Assembly: GCA_022457155.1 (NCBI GenBank)
Contig: JAJGOT010000021.1
Location: 460,001-524,000 of the forward strand
Length of the DNA: 64,000 nt
Reading direction: 5' to 3'
Source of the DNA: Cladopsammia gracilis
Taxonomy: Eukaryota; Cnidaria; Anthozoa; Scleractinia; Dendrophylliidae
Part shown: positions 1 through 11,887 of the stretch, one piece after another
Layout of the letters: every line of letters starts with the position of its first letter
How positions within the stretch are numbered: position 1 is the stretch's first letter
Notes under the pieces: model-generated
The model's database searches: none
What the model was told of the DNA's origin: nothing
What the model saw: the letters and a program-made list of their open reading frames with translations, nothing else
Program-made: the position numbers and the translations under genes

Positions 1-283
1 CATATTTCAGCCTGTCTAGGCTGCAAGTTTTGTAATTTTTAATTTTTAACCCTCTATCTATCTATCTACTACTCATATGATAACTAATTGACTTTGCATG
101 AAATACCCAACTGATCTTTTTGACTGTGTATTTGAACAGACCTGGCAGCCATCAAAATTATATCAACTAATGATAAAAAGGTTGTGGTCATGATTACTAA
201 AGATGTATTAATAATTATATTTCCTGTCTGACACATCATCTTACTAGGGATAACATACATCCAGCTTAAACATGCTAATAAAT

Positions 284-1363
284 TCATTGGCAATATCTTA
301 AATATTCTTGGGTTGGTTTGCCACCACATACAGATTTCTGGATCTCTTGCATGAGTTCATGTCCACAGAAGAAACAGTGTTCAGTGTCGGCTTCTTTAGA
401 CATGCCACAGTGGCAGTAATGTTGGGGATCCGTACGAATGCGGGAAGGAATGAGAGTATCATGTGACTGATGGTATGCTAAGAGTGAGGGTTGCTCGATG
501 GGGAGCCACAGCTTGCTAATGTGGTCATGCCTAAAAACCTGAAACCAACGTTGTTTGTACTGGCTATTTCTAGCAAAGCTTGCAATTTGTACGTGTTTAG
601 CTTCCCTGCCCTGCATTGTGTTGATACCCAGCCCTGTACCATATTTGTCAAACATTTGCTTTGAGTGAGCATAGACTAAATGCCCAATACTCCATACAGT
701 GCCTGAAACATGTTCTGAAGGACCAAGCATAACAACTGCAGTAAAATAATCCTGGCATAACTGAGGAAGTTTTGCAAGATTTTCTTCAGTAAGATGGTAC
801 ATTGAAAAAATTGCAGCACAATCTCTGAGTTTAGTACCAATGAAGACAATTGGCAAAAGTTTAATTAGCAGCTTAGGATCCTTTGAGTCACCCTGAATTG
901 CTTTAACTAAATGCATAAACCCATGCAAGATTGGCCGTGAATCTTTACCAGTCAACCGATAGGTAAAATCCTTGTCTTTACCCCTGTCTTCAAGGAGCCA
1001 CTTGCCCAATTGTTTTTTCATTCTCCCCGCTTTAACATCATTTTCCATAGCCTTTAAATATCTGGAAATTGCACAGTTTGGGGGCAGTTCACTAAGGCTG
1101 TTTAGAGGAGCGGGGAGGTTACTAAAAGAAATAGCAACATCAAGGAGCATTCTATGTAAATGCTGCACACCATTGTTCTTTAAGTGAAGTGGTTCTACCA
1201 CCTCTTTGTCACAAAGCTTTCCAATTAATGGTGTAAATTCTTGCCTTGCCTTTTTCCCAGCAATGAACTGTGTGACTCTACTCCTCTTTGTTTTCTGAGC
1301 TAAATGACTTGGGATTTTTGTTTTGAAACAAGAAGCTGTACACAGCTTGAACTCGTGGCGCCT
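284..1363 (-). pseudogene. Coding exon of a degraded cnidarian multi-exon gene, C-terminal part
   Basis: An open frame runs on the minus strand from 1363 (just after an in-frame TAA at 1364-1366) to a stop at 284-286, about 359 codons. No Met marks its start, so it reads as an internal or last exon. Near the C-terminus a compact Cys/His cluster (residue pattern CHCG then CFFCGHE) looks like a zinc ribbon. A conserved-looking stretch GREAKHVQIASFA lies upstream of it. I do not recognise a named domain. The same strand carries more coding sequence at 2861-4498 that is interrupted by stops, so I infer one gene or transposon-derived gene read from 4498 down to 284, with the 1364-2860 gap as intron or later insertion. 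Function unknown. Confidence 0.5.
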
Positions 1364-1586
1364 TTAACTCATTGCAGCATTGATTCCCAAGTGATTTGAG
1401 TGCTTTTACAGAGAAACATAAGCTTAAAATTATGTCTAATCAAAGGCTTCTAAGAGCCAACCCGAGAAGAAGAAGTGCTAACGCGTAACGCAATATTGCC
1501 GTAAGCTTACGTTTTCACACTGACACAGTTCGATATATATGATACGACTTATTGCGATTACTGGAGAAAAGTCACTCGCTCATAGG

Positions 1587-1670
1587 ATCTGATCACCGAT
1601 GTTAAGTCCTGTCGGGCGAGGTTAGTACTTGGATGGGTGACCGCTTGGGAATACCTCGTGTCGCAGGCTT
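1587..1670 (+). pseudogene. 5S rRNA-like 3' segment
   Basis: About 84 bases match the 3' two-thirds of eukaryotic 5S rRNA, including the internal pol III promoter region (GTTAGTACTTGGATGGGTGA and GGGAATACC) and a 3' end GCAGGCTT followed by T-rich sequence. The 5' third of a normal 120-nt 5S RNA is missing or unrecognisable, so it is a 5S pseudogene or the head of a 5S-derived SINE. It lies between coding fragments of the minus-strand gene, on the opposite strand. Confidence 0.65.
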
Positions 1671-2860
1671 ATCATTTTCCTCCATTTTTCTTTCCTTCAC
1701 TCCCTTTCATTTTTCATTTTTTTGGTTCCGTCAAGGAGCCACTCGTCCTGAGGAGGGCAAACTGAAGCCAAACGGTCATGAAAACATAGCATACCTTCGA
1801 CGATATTCCAACGACAACAAATGGGCGACGAAGTTTGTCCGTAATTTTCATTTTCGCTAGTAAACACATTCATTCGTGTTAATACTAGCTACGCATAGAG
1901 GAAGGTTTTAAGGTTTTAGAGATCCTCTTTGGTAAAATATATTGATACGTGGATTTGCAACATAAGGGAAGTAGTCATAACATGTACAATCTAACCTTGT
2001 GTAGGGTAGGAAAAGGACCCCGATGGTTGTTTCATATTCACAACTTGGCTCGCAAGGAGCCTTTGATTTTAAATTAAACGTAAGGATTTTTGACGAACGA
2101 AAAAAAAAAGTACATCACTTTCATAATGTCCAGTTCGAAAAAAGAAAAAAAAGGAAAAAAAAGGGGGACTTTATGGAGATTCGTACTCGGGCCGTCCGGG
2201 ACTAAGCCTCAACTCAATCACTGCGCTGTCCAAGAACACATACTACCTACGAACTAAATTTTATTATTTTAAGCTAGATACTCATCAGAACGCGTGTTTA
2301 GATTTCAAAATCCTTTTAGATCGATTTTAATGTTGCACTAAAAACTCCAAATGCGAAACATCTGTAAGCTTATTGTTGTCTATATTCGTTTACATCAAAT
2401 TAATTATTGTTATCGTTGGATTCACGTTGAATTCCTGTTACGAAACGTGTTCGTAACAAAGCATTTTTGCTCACTAAATTTACAGCTGATGGAAGGAGCG
2501 AGTGAGTGAGTGAGTGAGAGAGTGAATTTTATTTAAACACCCTTGCCGATAACCTGTTCATCATGCTTTCACGTATACACGGGTTTAAAAGTAAGACTAC
2601 ACTGCATTCACTAGATTCAGTAGCTGACACTTAAGCTCGACCCGGAGCTCGATCGCTAAGCAAATGGCAAGTTTAATATAACTTATAAAACACAGAACTT
2701 GCCAGAGCAAAAATCCCACAGGAATAAGCGGCGAACACAATATCAAACGGTCCTATCCATCCATGAACGCCTTGAATTGTCTTGCTTCTCGAGTACACAC
2801 ACGAAGAGATTTTACGGTATGTATTTCATGGCCGAAAGCCATAAAGTCGTCGATATAGAC
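1671..2860. other. Gap between exons, no gene seen
   Basis: No convincing coding sequence is visible. The stretch contains A-rich runs near 2100-2165 and a short GAGT microsatellite around 2493-2525. It probably represents intron and inserted repeat sequence of the flanking minus-strand pseudogene. Confidence 0.4.
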
Positions 2861-4183
2861 TTAAATATGCGTGCATAAATTTGCATGCGCTAATGTGACA
2901 CGAAAAAAAAAAACAAGAAAAGTCAACGCCGGATTTACAACTCGTGTGCTTCGCCACGAGTAATTAGCAACCTGCTGTGCAATAGCAATTCTTTGTTTAT
3001 ACTGCCATGGCCTCCATTTACAATCCTGAGACTGCCCAAATTTCCCAGTTAGTGAATTACTATCATCTTGAGAGACATTGGCAAAACTGGAAAACAATTT
3101 TGCTGCATTGGATAATTCACCATTGACAAAAGCCAGAAATTTCATATCCCATGGGAGGAGCTCAAATGAAAAGGTCACTTCCTTCCCCATTACTGTGTAG
3201 GTTTTCTTCTCTATTTCCTCTATGTCTGATGCTAATTTCTTTGTAAATCTAACAACCACCTCATGGTCCTCCTTGCAGTTGGCTCCGAACAATAAAAAAT
3301 TATCATTGGGAGAAGCTACCCTGGGTCCCACATTTAAAAAACTAATAAGTCAGGACATTACTTGGTCCCACTTGCCAAATGGGGCTCCGTCACCTCCAAT
3401 GGCCAACTTAAATGTCCCCTCCTTCTCACCAAACCAGACCAGTTTGCCATTAGGCTTTCTGTATTTATCAGTTTCGAACTAGAACTTGCACAGCATGAGA
3501 AGGCAATTCTCTAAGTTACTATACATCCCATCAATTTGCTGGTCTACTGGTAGGTCATGGCACAAAGTGTCCCTCACTGAGAGTAATTCTCCCACATCAA
3601 GCTGTTCAATTTTATTCATTAAAATATTGTAGGGAAGGGGTTTAGGAATTGGGATACCAAACCCATAACTAATTCTTTTCTTTGACATAAAACCCTTTTT
3701 GGTATGCTTCCCTGTGTTGGTCATTACCAGAGATGATCTAGTCTGCTGATATTTAACTTTACTAATGACCCCACCTGCATAAAGCAGGGAAAGTGATCGA
3801 ATAAAATTCTCATCAGTTTTCCCATATTCTGCACATTGCTTTTTTACATTGGCCACAGTGGCCTTTCTCATCTTTCGTGATGAGCAAATGTATTTTGATA
3901 TGTCTGACATCTTGCCACATTTAACAACAGTAGAGAACATGCCATCCAGTGCAGGACCTCTGTTATCTACTGACCCACCATTTACCTCTGCTGCAGCAAG
4001 GAGAGTCTCTAGTTGTCTCCGGTGGGCACTTCGCCTTGGCAAATCAATAACTCCTTCACTGGAGAGTTGAGTTGGACTTTTCTTTCTGGAAGTGGAAGTA
4101 TTCTGAGTTACTTCGAATGTTGTTCTTCTTCTTTGAGATGGTAGGGTTTGTGATTCATTTAAAGTTTCCTGTACCTTATCTGT
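2861..4183 (-). pseudogene. Exon 2 of the same gene, interrupted by two in-frame stops
   Basis: A good acceptor (pyrimidine tract then CAG) ends at 4184 and the frame runs in one phase from 4183 to 2861. It is broken by TAG at 3479-3481 and TGA at 3350-3352. The three open pieces share the same reading phase and read as one protein. It has a Lys/Arg-rich start, a central block around GDGAPFGKW, and a downstream block FLLFGANCKEDHE followed by LLPWDMKFLAFVNGELSNAA. The last codons, after about 2956, look like intron or inserted sequence read through. I do not know a named family for it. Two separate stops in one otherwise well-kept frame indicate a decayed copy. Confidence 0.55.
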
Positions 4184-4327
4184 CTGTAGGACAGAAATAA
4201 ATAAATAGATAAATAAGCTTAAATATTTTAAAATGTGGTCTCAAAATGAATCCAAGTGTGCTATCGGGTTTTTTCTTTTTACTATTACTTTTCTATTTCA
4301 CCAAAACCCATAAAAAATATAACTTAC

Positions 4328-4498
4328 TTTGTTCTTTAGTCGCTGATTTTTTTTCTGTAGGCTACAAAGCTCTTTGGACTTCGACAAATATTCAGCTCGA
4401 AGAGTGGCCCTTTTGCTGGCTAGTTCCCCGATCGGAAAGCGATCTTTCTGTGAGCAGTTCAACGAATGTCGTTGTGTTCTCTTCCTCTTGCTTCCCAT
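4328..4498 (-). CDS. Putative first exon, basic coiled-coil N-terminus
   Basis: Starts at an ATG at 4498 and encodes 57 residues beginning MGSKRKRTQRHS, very basic and then rich in Leu, Arg, Lys and Gln in a coiled-coil-like pattern. It ends exactly at a canonical donor: the coding AAA is followed by GTAAGT, with the G at 4327. Phase 0 matches the acceptor at 4184, so this exon and exon 2 join in frame. The basic N-terminus could act as a nuclear signal. Assignment to the same gene as the downstream pieces rests on strand, phase and splice sites only. Confidence 0.5.
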
Positions 4499-5432
4499 GT
4501 ACTGTCAGAATGTCTCAGAATACACGCTGATAAATGTTATTGCTGCGACAAATCAAGGGTCTCCAATGACAAACCGACAAACCGAAACGACAGAACCACA
4601 GTTCAGATGTATTTATTTCATCTTAATAAGATAGAACGATAAAATACAGTCCCTTCCTCTACGAAAATTTGTTCCAAAAACTCTCAATTCTTCAGGTTGG
4701 GTACTATTTCCCTCACATTGCGAGAGAGACAAGACCTGGAAACGAAGAATGATACTCAGAAATAGTAAAAAACACGACAAGCTGTATATCAAAACAAAGC
4801 TTGGAGTCCATAGAATTTTGTTTTTGACCGCGGAAAGCCATTTTCGGAGACAGTCTTCTGCAAACGGACAAAAACTGACCAAGTCCATAACCATTGGCGT
4901 GGCGAACGGCCGAGTGAAAATTTCATGTTAGAGGACTGGAGACTAGAGACATTCTGATCGAAAATTTCCTAGCGTGTTCACCAAATTTATCACAAAACGA
5001 TAAATGAGCTATGAATGCTCCATAATTAAGTAGTTTTAATTTGCACCCTTAAATAAAATAGGAGGCATCCTTACCTCTGAGTTCCTTTACCACTTAGCCC
5101 ATTAATCGTTTGGAAGCAACGCTGAGATTTAAGTACAGAAGTAGCTGGATGCATTTTCAGAGCTTATCAGGAAAAGCCATGACATGCATTTTGTTAATTC
5201 ACTTTCAAATACCATCGACGTGGCTTCTTCTTGAAAAATTAATTTCAGTAGAACAACGTCAGTTCATGGTCGAGTTCTTTTAATTATTGTTTGATGTCGT
5301 AAGGATGGGCTGCTGTCATCAGCTGCTGTTTAACTCTATGCTTGAGGGGCTAAACTGAACTGACTTCAGGACTTCATACAAAACATACCAAAACTACAGG
5401 ATTACAGCGGTTCGAGTTATTTTTCTCAGTTG

Positions 5433-5505
5433 AGGAGCGATGGTCGAGTGGTTAGTGTGCCGGACTTTCAATAAAAAGTTAGCTAGTTCGAGACCTCGTC
5501 AAAGC
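5433..5505 (+). repeat. tRNA-like SINE head
   Basis: The stretch carries an A-box-like TGGTCGAGTGG and a B-box-like AGTTCGAGACC at tRNA spacing. The arms do not fold into a clean cloverleaf. I read it as a tRNA-derived SINE head rather than a functional tRNA gene. Confidence 0.35.
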
Positions 5506-6832
5506 ACCTATATTTTATTCTGCCTATCGACTTAAGGCCATGTTTTCAATATCAACGATTTGGAACTTTTAAAGTTCGTTCAGAAGAGGTTCTTCTGACA
5601 CGAGGATCATGTTTCTGCTCAAATTGTTCTTAATCCATATCGCTTTCTTCAATCCCCCTTGTACGTACGCTCGAGACATTCTTTGTACAGCTCTCAGTGC
5701 AAATGGATATGAAAATCTTCATCTGTAAATTGCACTTCTCCAACGGTGCTAATCACAGATGTTCTCTCCACCAGAGAGCTAAAATCGTAATTGATTGTGA
5801 GACATTCTTCGGAATCTTTTGGCTTTATCTGTGGTTCAAATCAGATTTTGTTCCAGTGTTCCTTTATTAAGCTTTCTACTGATATAAAGTTTGTTTAAGT
5901 TTTATTGAAACTAAGGCGCAAACGAATTTTTTCTTTAGAGTAGCCGCGAAGAAGGTAGGAAGTAATAGCCTAAAAGGGACTTTGAAATTGAATAGACCCA
6001 CTGACTATAAGGGCTGTATTGTTGCGAATGGTATTCCAGGCTTCTTTGATTCATGTCAGCGCCTTGAAGCTCCTAGAGTAAGCTAGAACACTTGCTTTAA
6101 ATCATTTTCAGTCAATATTAAACCACTTATGACAAGTTAAAACATACCTTCCATTCGACAAAGAACTACAAAGCTTGACGACTAGTTTAAACACACTGCT
6201 GGAAGCTACTAAAAGCAGCTAGAAGCTACTAGGTTTAGACAACCACGTCAAAGCATGACGTAATTTGGCATCAAAGGTGGCATAACTACTATAATTCGCT
6301 ATAATCTGGTTGGATCGCAATGTTGTCGGTAAGACTTCTAGGCTTACTCTAATTAAAACTATGTGTGAAATTAAAAAAGGATAGCAGCTGCGGAAATTTT
6401 TAGAAGTGCTCGCTGCTCGCCTGTTGTATTTTCTAAGTGCTCGCTGCTCGCAAAAGAAATTTGATGCGTGCTTGTGCTCGCAAGAAAAAACACAGTGCTC
6501 GCATGCTAGCAAATGCTACAACCTCGGACAAAACTGTTGCGACACTTCATTTATTTTTTTAAATTTTAGGCCAAATTTCCGCGTCAACGAACATAAGGAA
6601 ATCCCCCTCCCCACCGCCTATGCAATGTTGTTTTGTTCTAAAAACTGTCTGATTCAAATGCAGTAATACCCAAAACAACATTGGAAGGAGGGGGAGGGGG
6701 AGGGGGAGGGCGCATATTTATATTGTGGTGTGGGAAATTTGACTCAGAAGTATACCAAAATGTAAGGGTAATTTCAGTTTGTCTCAACTAGTTTTGTCCG
6801 GGGTTGTAGCAAGAGGGTCGTGAATGGGGGGT

Positions 6833-7030
6833 CCTAATCCCATTTCCCAGCAATTTTTTTTTTCAAATCCCAGCTCAAATCCCACAATCCCAGCCTGTGT
6901 TGCTCAAATTGAAATCCCATTCCCATTTTTCTATTGTTTTTGTTTCATGAATCCCAGTCCCAGTGCACAAAATCCCATTTCCCAGCCTCTAAAAAAGGCA
7001 AATCCCAGCTCCCATTTTACCCCTTCACGA
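6833..7030 (+). repeat. Degenerate AATCCCAG/AATCCCATTT repeat
   Basis: The motif AATCCCA followed by G or TT recurs at irregular short spacing through about 200 bases, giving a Pro/Asn/Ser-rich false reading frame. It is low-complexity tandem sequence, not a gene. Confidence 0.6.
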
Positions 7031-8110
7031 CCCTCTAGCAAAGTCCATTCGATACCCCCCTCAAGCGCTGTGGACCCGTTGCACAGCCCACCTATAAATG
7101 GGTGCTTCATTAATCGTTCTGCAATTATCCAAAACAGAATCGCCTCGGGTTGGAATAACTGAATTATTACAGAAGGAACTTAACCTTCAATTTATGCTTA
7201 TCCTTGACGTAATCCCTTCGGAAAACACAACCCATCGAAGGATACAATGAGAGAGTGATCGTGTTGAATAGTATCTTGAAAGAGTCGTTTTAACACACAT
7301 CGTCAGGGAAGTGCTGGCAACATCGAGGGCTTGTCAAGCCGTCGAATAAGATTTATGACAATGATGAATTTCATTTGAAATGCGTGGGCACGCAACAAGG
7401 ACCTTTACAAAAGTTATAGGGGAGACATTCTCCTTGCGGTATTTCATGATGCACGACAATATTAAATGTCAAGAGTACAGATTGCCCCACTTATAAGTAA
7501 GTGTGTATGCTTCTTATGATATTTAGATATCATATACTGTGCTCCAGTATAGTGACAACCAGGGGATAAAGGGGACGGTCATGGCTTTTACAGTCACGTG
7601 TTTGTGACCATGGCCATGGTACCTCACCCCCTTATTTTCCAAGAAAATGAAGCGAGACACACCCAATGCCCAAAATTTATTGTTCATTGTTGATAAACCT
7701 CATTTTTTTATTGAGTTGGTTATTGTCATCTCTGTAGTTGTTAGGAAGGGTATGGTCGTGGCATTGTTATCATGGATCATGATACTTCGGAGCGGTTCAT
7801 AGCTCTGTGCCATTCATGTTACCGGGTTATGCTTTTGTATCACTACGGTATGCCTGCTGGATAATTTCGTTGCAGTAGTAACTTTGCCATGGCTGTCTAC
7901 CATCATATCTTTGGATGTTTTGTGTACAATATTTGGAGCCACCTTATATGTGCCATTTTAGTTTGATTCTAGAACCATGTGTGCAAGGGCCACTTGGTTT
8001 AAACTTAGGAAAGTGATACGTTACTGATGCATGAACATTGTCCCGGCTTTGGATGAGGCTGCTCTGTCTCTGCCTAGATCAATGCTTTGGCGGTTTTGCC
8101 ATCTTTCATG

Positions 8111-8220
8111 CTGGAAATAGATTACTATTTTCAGGTTACCTTAAAGTTGATATGAATTTTTAAAATTTTAAAAATTCATATCAACTTGCAGGTAACCTGA
8201 AAATAACAATCTATTTCCAG
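8111..8220. repeat. Near-perfect 110-bp foldback
   Basis: The sequence starting CTGGAAATAGATTACTATT at 8111 is repeated in reverse complement up to 8220, with the centre at about 8165 in an AATTTTAAAATTTTAAAAATT core. The arms are about 50 bp. It abuts the last recognised EGF exon region and is probably a miniature foldback element. Confidence 0.75.
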
Positions 8221-8263
8221 CTTTCTTGGCTGAAAATTACAATACGAATGAACAAAACTTCAC

Positions 8264-8386
8264 CTGAACAACTGTGCCCGTCGCCAAAGAATCCAGCTGT
8301 ACATGAACAGTTATAGCCTCCCTTGGTGTTATTACACACTGCATCACTGCTGCAATTGTGAATTTTTTCTACACACTCGTCGATGT
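8264..8386 (-). CDS. Calcium-binding EGF-like exon 8 of PAN/EGF gene
   Basis: A 123-bp exon flanked by an acceptor (TTTAG then ACATCGAC) and a donor (CAG then GTGAAG). It encodes one EGF module starting DIDEC with six cysteines and the calcium-binding signature D-x-D-E-C plus [12 protein letters not shown]. Both introns are phase 1, so the module can be duplicated without breaking the frame. It is the most 3' recognised exon of the minus-strand gene whose first exon is at 24965-25265. The protein would be secreted or on the cell surface. Confidence 0.75.
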
Positions 8387-8509
8387 CTAAAAACAATTTA
8401 AAACATAAATGAAGAAGAACTTACATACATATGACTTAAAACGTACACGCTGATTTAAAATTAGTGCTTTCTTGGCTGACAACTACAATACGAATGAACA
8501 AAACTTTAC

Positions 8510-8632
8510 CTGAACAATTGCGTCCGTCGCCAAAGAATCCAACTGTACATGAACAGTTATAGCCTCCCTTGGTGTTATTACACAAAGCATCACTGCTGCA
8601 ATTGTGAATTCCTGCTGCACACTCGTCGATGT
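8510..8632 (-). CDS. Calcium-binding EGF-like exon 7 of PAN/EGF gene
   Basis: A 123-bp phase 1-1 exon with intact acceptor and donor (GTAAAG), encoding [18 protein letters not shown] and the rest of a six-cysteine EGF module ending GDGRNCSG. The exon and its long upstream intron are closely matched by the exon at 17689-17811 and its intron, which marks a tandem duplication. Confidence 0.75.
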
Positions 8633-8821
8633 CTGAAAACAAATAGAACACAAATGAAGAAGAACTTATACATATGATGCAAAAGAAAAACCATCTCAAG
8701 TAAGGCTGATTTCTCAACAGGTAATTGATGGTGAACTTCGATGTCATTTGAACAGTACACGAAATTACAATTCCAAGGGTGCCTTTGTAACAAATAGCCA
8801 ATGATTTTGGTTCGAAAAATA

Positions 8822-9610
8822 AATTTTTATGCAGCGCTAAGTTTTATCCAAGTTTTACCTAGTTGTATGTCGGTCAGTATGCCAGCCATATTTATTCGTA
8901 GCGAGCGTGACGAGCGCGTGACAAGATTTGGTTGGATTTGATTGGCCAGCATAAGGCATACAAGGTACGTCGCGAATCCGTGAAGCTCGCTGCGATGGCC
9001 GTTAGGTCTGTTTATTGATCAAGGTAAAACTTCGATAGAAACTTATTATAACTGCCAAGTCTCACGCCTGCGAGTCCAAAACTCTGATCTCACGAAAACT
9101 CACGCCTATGGAGCAATTTCTGAAGCCTGACGTTCAAATTTGAGCACGATCAGCCTTAACAGATCGCATGATCCAATTAAAGATATAGTTACGTTCATGA
9201 AAATTTGGCACTTTTTTGTAGGTTTTTTATAGTTCTAAACATTACGATTACGGCTGGATGTTATTGAAAGGAGGTAAGAGGTCCATGGAAACTTCCAAAT
9301 TCTTCGGAACATCTTTGGATATCTTCGGAATAGATCGGGTTGTCTACGGATTTGGTCAGGTGGCCTTGATTCGGAAATCCCGCCACTCTAAAGAAAAAAT
9401 TCTAACGCCTATCACTCGGAAAAGTTGGCCGGTATAACTTATTGGTGGATGAAAATCGAACTGCTTTGATAATTCTCGGGATTTAGGATAAGTAGAGCTT
9501 CCAAAACTCTCAACGTGAAGCAAAGAAAGATATTATAGATACAAAGTGAAAATGTCCGAGCAAAGGCCAAGTGTTTGTTTTTTGGCATATTTTCGAATTG
9601 TTGTGAAATT
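8822..9610. repeat. Duplicated intron block, copy 1
   Basis: This intronic stretch is paralogous to about 18005-18790; both include TATGTCGGTCAGTATGCCAG and the AACATTACGATTACNGCTGG region. Copy 1 is interrupted at 9611 by the LTR element and resumes at 17067, whereas copy 2 runs straight through the same point at about 18790. Confidence 0.8.
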
Positions 9611-9729
9611 TGTTACTTACCATATATGGCATTGTACACGTGTATGTACATTTCATAGCATCTTACATGAGGTGTGATTATACGAGTTGAGTTGAATCAA
9701 AATGGTGTCGCGTTGTGCCATCGCAAACA
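9611..9729 (+). repeat. 5' LTR
   Basis: A 119-bp LTR beginning TGTTACTTACC and ending TCGCAAACA. It matches the 3' LTR except for about 30 bp of extra sequence near the start of the latter. The next bases, TGGTGTCAAAAG, look like a primer-binding site complementary to the 3' end of a tRNA-Leu type primer. Confidence 0.85.
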
Positions 9730-9886
9730 TGGTGTCAAAAGAAATTTATTAATCTTACAACGAGCTGGCAGTGCTCAAGATTATTTAACCGAATTGGTAT
9801 TCAGTCAAAGCAGTTACTGAGGCGAAGCAAAGCCACAACTCCGTGTTTAAAGCTACGAAAAGCTTTTTCATTCATCGACCACGTGC

Positions 9887-10147
9887 GTGGATCTATGTGA
9901 AAAGGGGCCAGACACCGAACAAGCTACTCCTCCGCAGTCTCAAATATACAGTTTTCCTTCAAAGTTTCCAGTACCAAGCGCTATGGTATGTCGAGGCGAT
10001 CTCACCAGCAATTGGGAATTTTTTAAGCAACAATGGCAAGATTACAAGGTGGCAACGTCTTTGGATCTTTCAAGTCAGTCATGGGAAAAGAGTGCCTACA
10101 ATCTACCTCAAGAGAAATGTGGTGTATGAGAGGTACGTTTTTAATTC
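9887..10147 (+). pseudogene. gag: gag fragment, N-terminal (capsid) part
   Basis: Plus-strand translation gives a Ty3/gypsy-type gag start with FFKQQWQDYKVATSLD. The frame then shifts, and a second phase reads NVVYERYVFNS just before the nested element at 10148. The coding sequence resumes after 13091. Gag would form the intracellular particle shell. The central capsid part is deleted here and two phases are needed, so the gene is broken. Confidence 0.65.
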
Positions 10148-10575
10148 CTGGGACCGGATTCACGAAGCCCTCTTAACCCTATCCAGACCGGGGGGGGGGG
10201 GGGGGGGGGGGGGGCTTTTGGAGCCCGCTCGAACTTTGAAGTTGTGCCGTTTCAAAACGGTCGATGCAATGACCACCAAATTTGGTGACTTGTCCTAAAA
10301 TTTATCTGGAAACATTTTCCCGTTAGCGTCCTTTGTCCACCGACATTGACGCTTCCATAGCAACCGCTTTTTGACACCCATTTTTTACAAAATTAGCATT
10401 TTTCGCTTTAATCAAGATTTTTTCAAAGTTTTCTTATTGAATTATTTTCCACTTCATTTAGCGATAATTGATCAAATTATGTATAATTGTTTATTAATTA
10501 AGGTTAATTAACGGTAATTTTGGGAAAGTGTGGAATATGAAATGTCAAAATCCAGGATGGCGGATCGAAGTTTTA

Positions 10576-11705
10576 GCGGAGCACTTGCCAGGCCGAAGGC
10601 CTGGCTGCGCAGCTCCATACTCATAGAACCTATGCCGTGATTTTTCATGGTCATGGCTAGCGGAATGTTTCGCGGGCGCGTGTTTGCCCGTCCGTCCGCC
10701 CGCCGTGTTGGAACAACATCCGGGATCTTGAAAGCAAGGCTTTGTTTTTCGCGCGGCCACACAGCCGTGAGCTCGGTAAACACTTTAGTTGTTTTGTTGT
10801 GTCTAGCGGAGAATTAAAATCGTTATTTTCCTGCATTTTTTCGCGGTTTGCTACTCAAGATAGGGATACTAATTAAGGAATACTCAGAAGCCGCTTTAGT
10901 GGAAAAAGACGAGCTTTCAGGGACAAAATCTTGCTTCGAGGAACTTCATGTATTACGTTTTTATCAATGCGGGAGATGTTTGTTTTCCACGGATTTCAGA
11001 ACCAGAAGCGGAGATTTGAATTTCCAAGCAAGCGAGGGACTTAAAGGTAAAACAGATTACAGTGTTCGATTAGAATTTATGTTGATATCAATCTGTGAGT
11101 GATTTTTTATTAGTGTTATAGTTAGTTTTGGAGAATTAATTTTAAAGCGTGCTTAAATTCAGTTGTATCGATCTCTTGAATTTCATCTTAGAAAGCTTAA
11201 ACTCGATGAACTATAATTAAATGGTACGCGTTTTGCTTTTAAACGTAAACTAATGGAAATTTGAATAATTTTCTTCGAAAGAAGATTGTGTTGTCCATTT
11301 TTATGTGTTTGTTCATTCATTAGATAGATTGAAAAGCGATTTTATGTAAATAAAACAAGACTTTTATTTTATAGTACAGTTTTATCTTCACTTGCATCGC
11401 CTTATGCAAATATGTTTGTGTATTTTTGCAATTTTTGATTTTCAAATCAGTTTCTTGGGCAATTTTTGACAAACATAAACTGTATTTTATTCGGAAACTA
11501 GTGGTACTAGTTACTCTAGACAGAGAAAAGTTGTTTTTGTGAACTTTTGTACGGTCTATAAAAATGTACTGTGCAGACGGTCGCGTAATGCTGTTTTTGA
11601 GAATCGCTAAAATTGAAAATAGCCCGTTCGTCAATCTTCATTCTTGTGCTTCCAACCTTTCACCTTAGTTAAGCTTGTTCAAAGTGCGCCGCTGTTAGGC
11701 TTGGG

Positions 11706-11780
<75 letters not shown>
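10576..11780 (+). mobile_element. TA-target non-autonomous element, copy 1, with (TA)n end
   Basis: Shares order and sequence with 23362-24631. Common features are the start GCGGAGCAC, a block ATAGAACC followed by ATGCC, a block CACTTTAGTTG, a conserved frame beginning MLLKIGILIKEYSEAAL at 10848-11102, and an end GGGC(C)TATATATA. Copy 1 follows TTTTA and ends in a long TA array (about 11709-11780). Copy 2 sits inside a foldback whose other arm shows the uninterrupted site, giving a TA target duplication. Confidence 0.6.
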
Positions 11781-11781
<1 letters not shown>

Positions 11782-11887
11782 CCGTAGAACTTGTGAGGGG
11801 TCTCGCAAACAATGCAAATCCTTAACCAACGTAAAATGCTTGCTGGAGGATCACTAAAGCGATCGTGGACACTTGAAATAATCGTAA

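Larger units (their letters stand above)
4499..8110. other. Gene-free repeat-rich stretch
   Basis: I see no supported gene. Contents include a tRNA-like SINE head near 5433, GTGCTCGC-type repeats near 6404-6515, a G-rich run with four G tracts near 6684-6711, a degenerate AATCCCAG tandem repeat at about 6833-7030, and unremarkable AT-rich sequence from 7200 to 8110. Confidence 0.5.

Noticed and set aside
6406..6666. Cys-rich frames over GTGCTCGC repeats
   Set aside because: They arise from a low-complexity repeat and appear on both strands.
9843..10298. Frame with a poly-Gly stretch
   Set aside because: The glycines come from the G-run at the start of the nested TIR element; only the short gag remnant before 10148 is meaningful.
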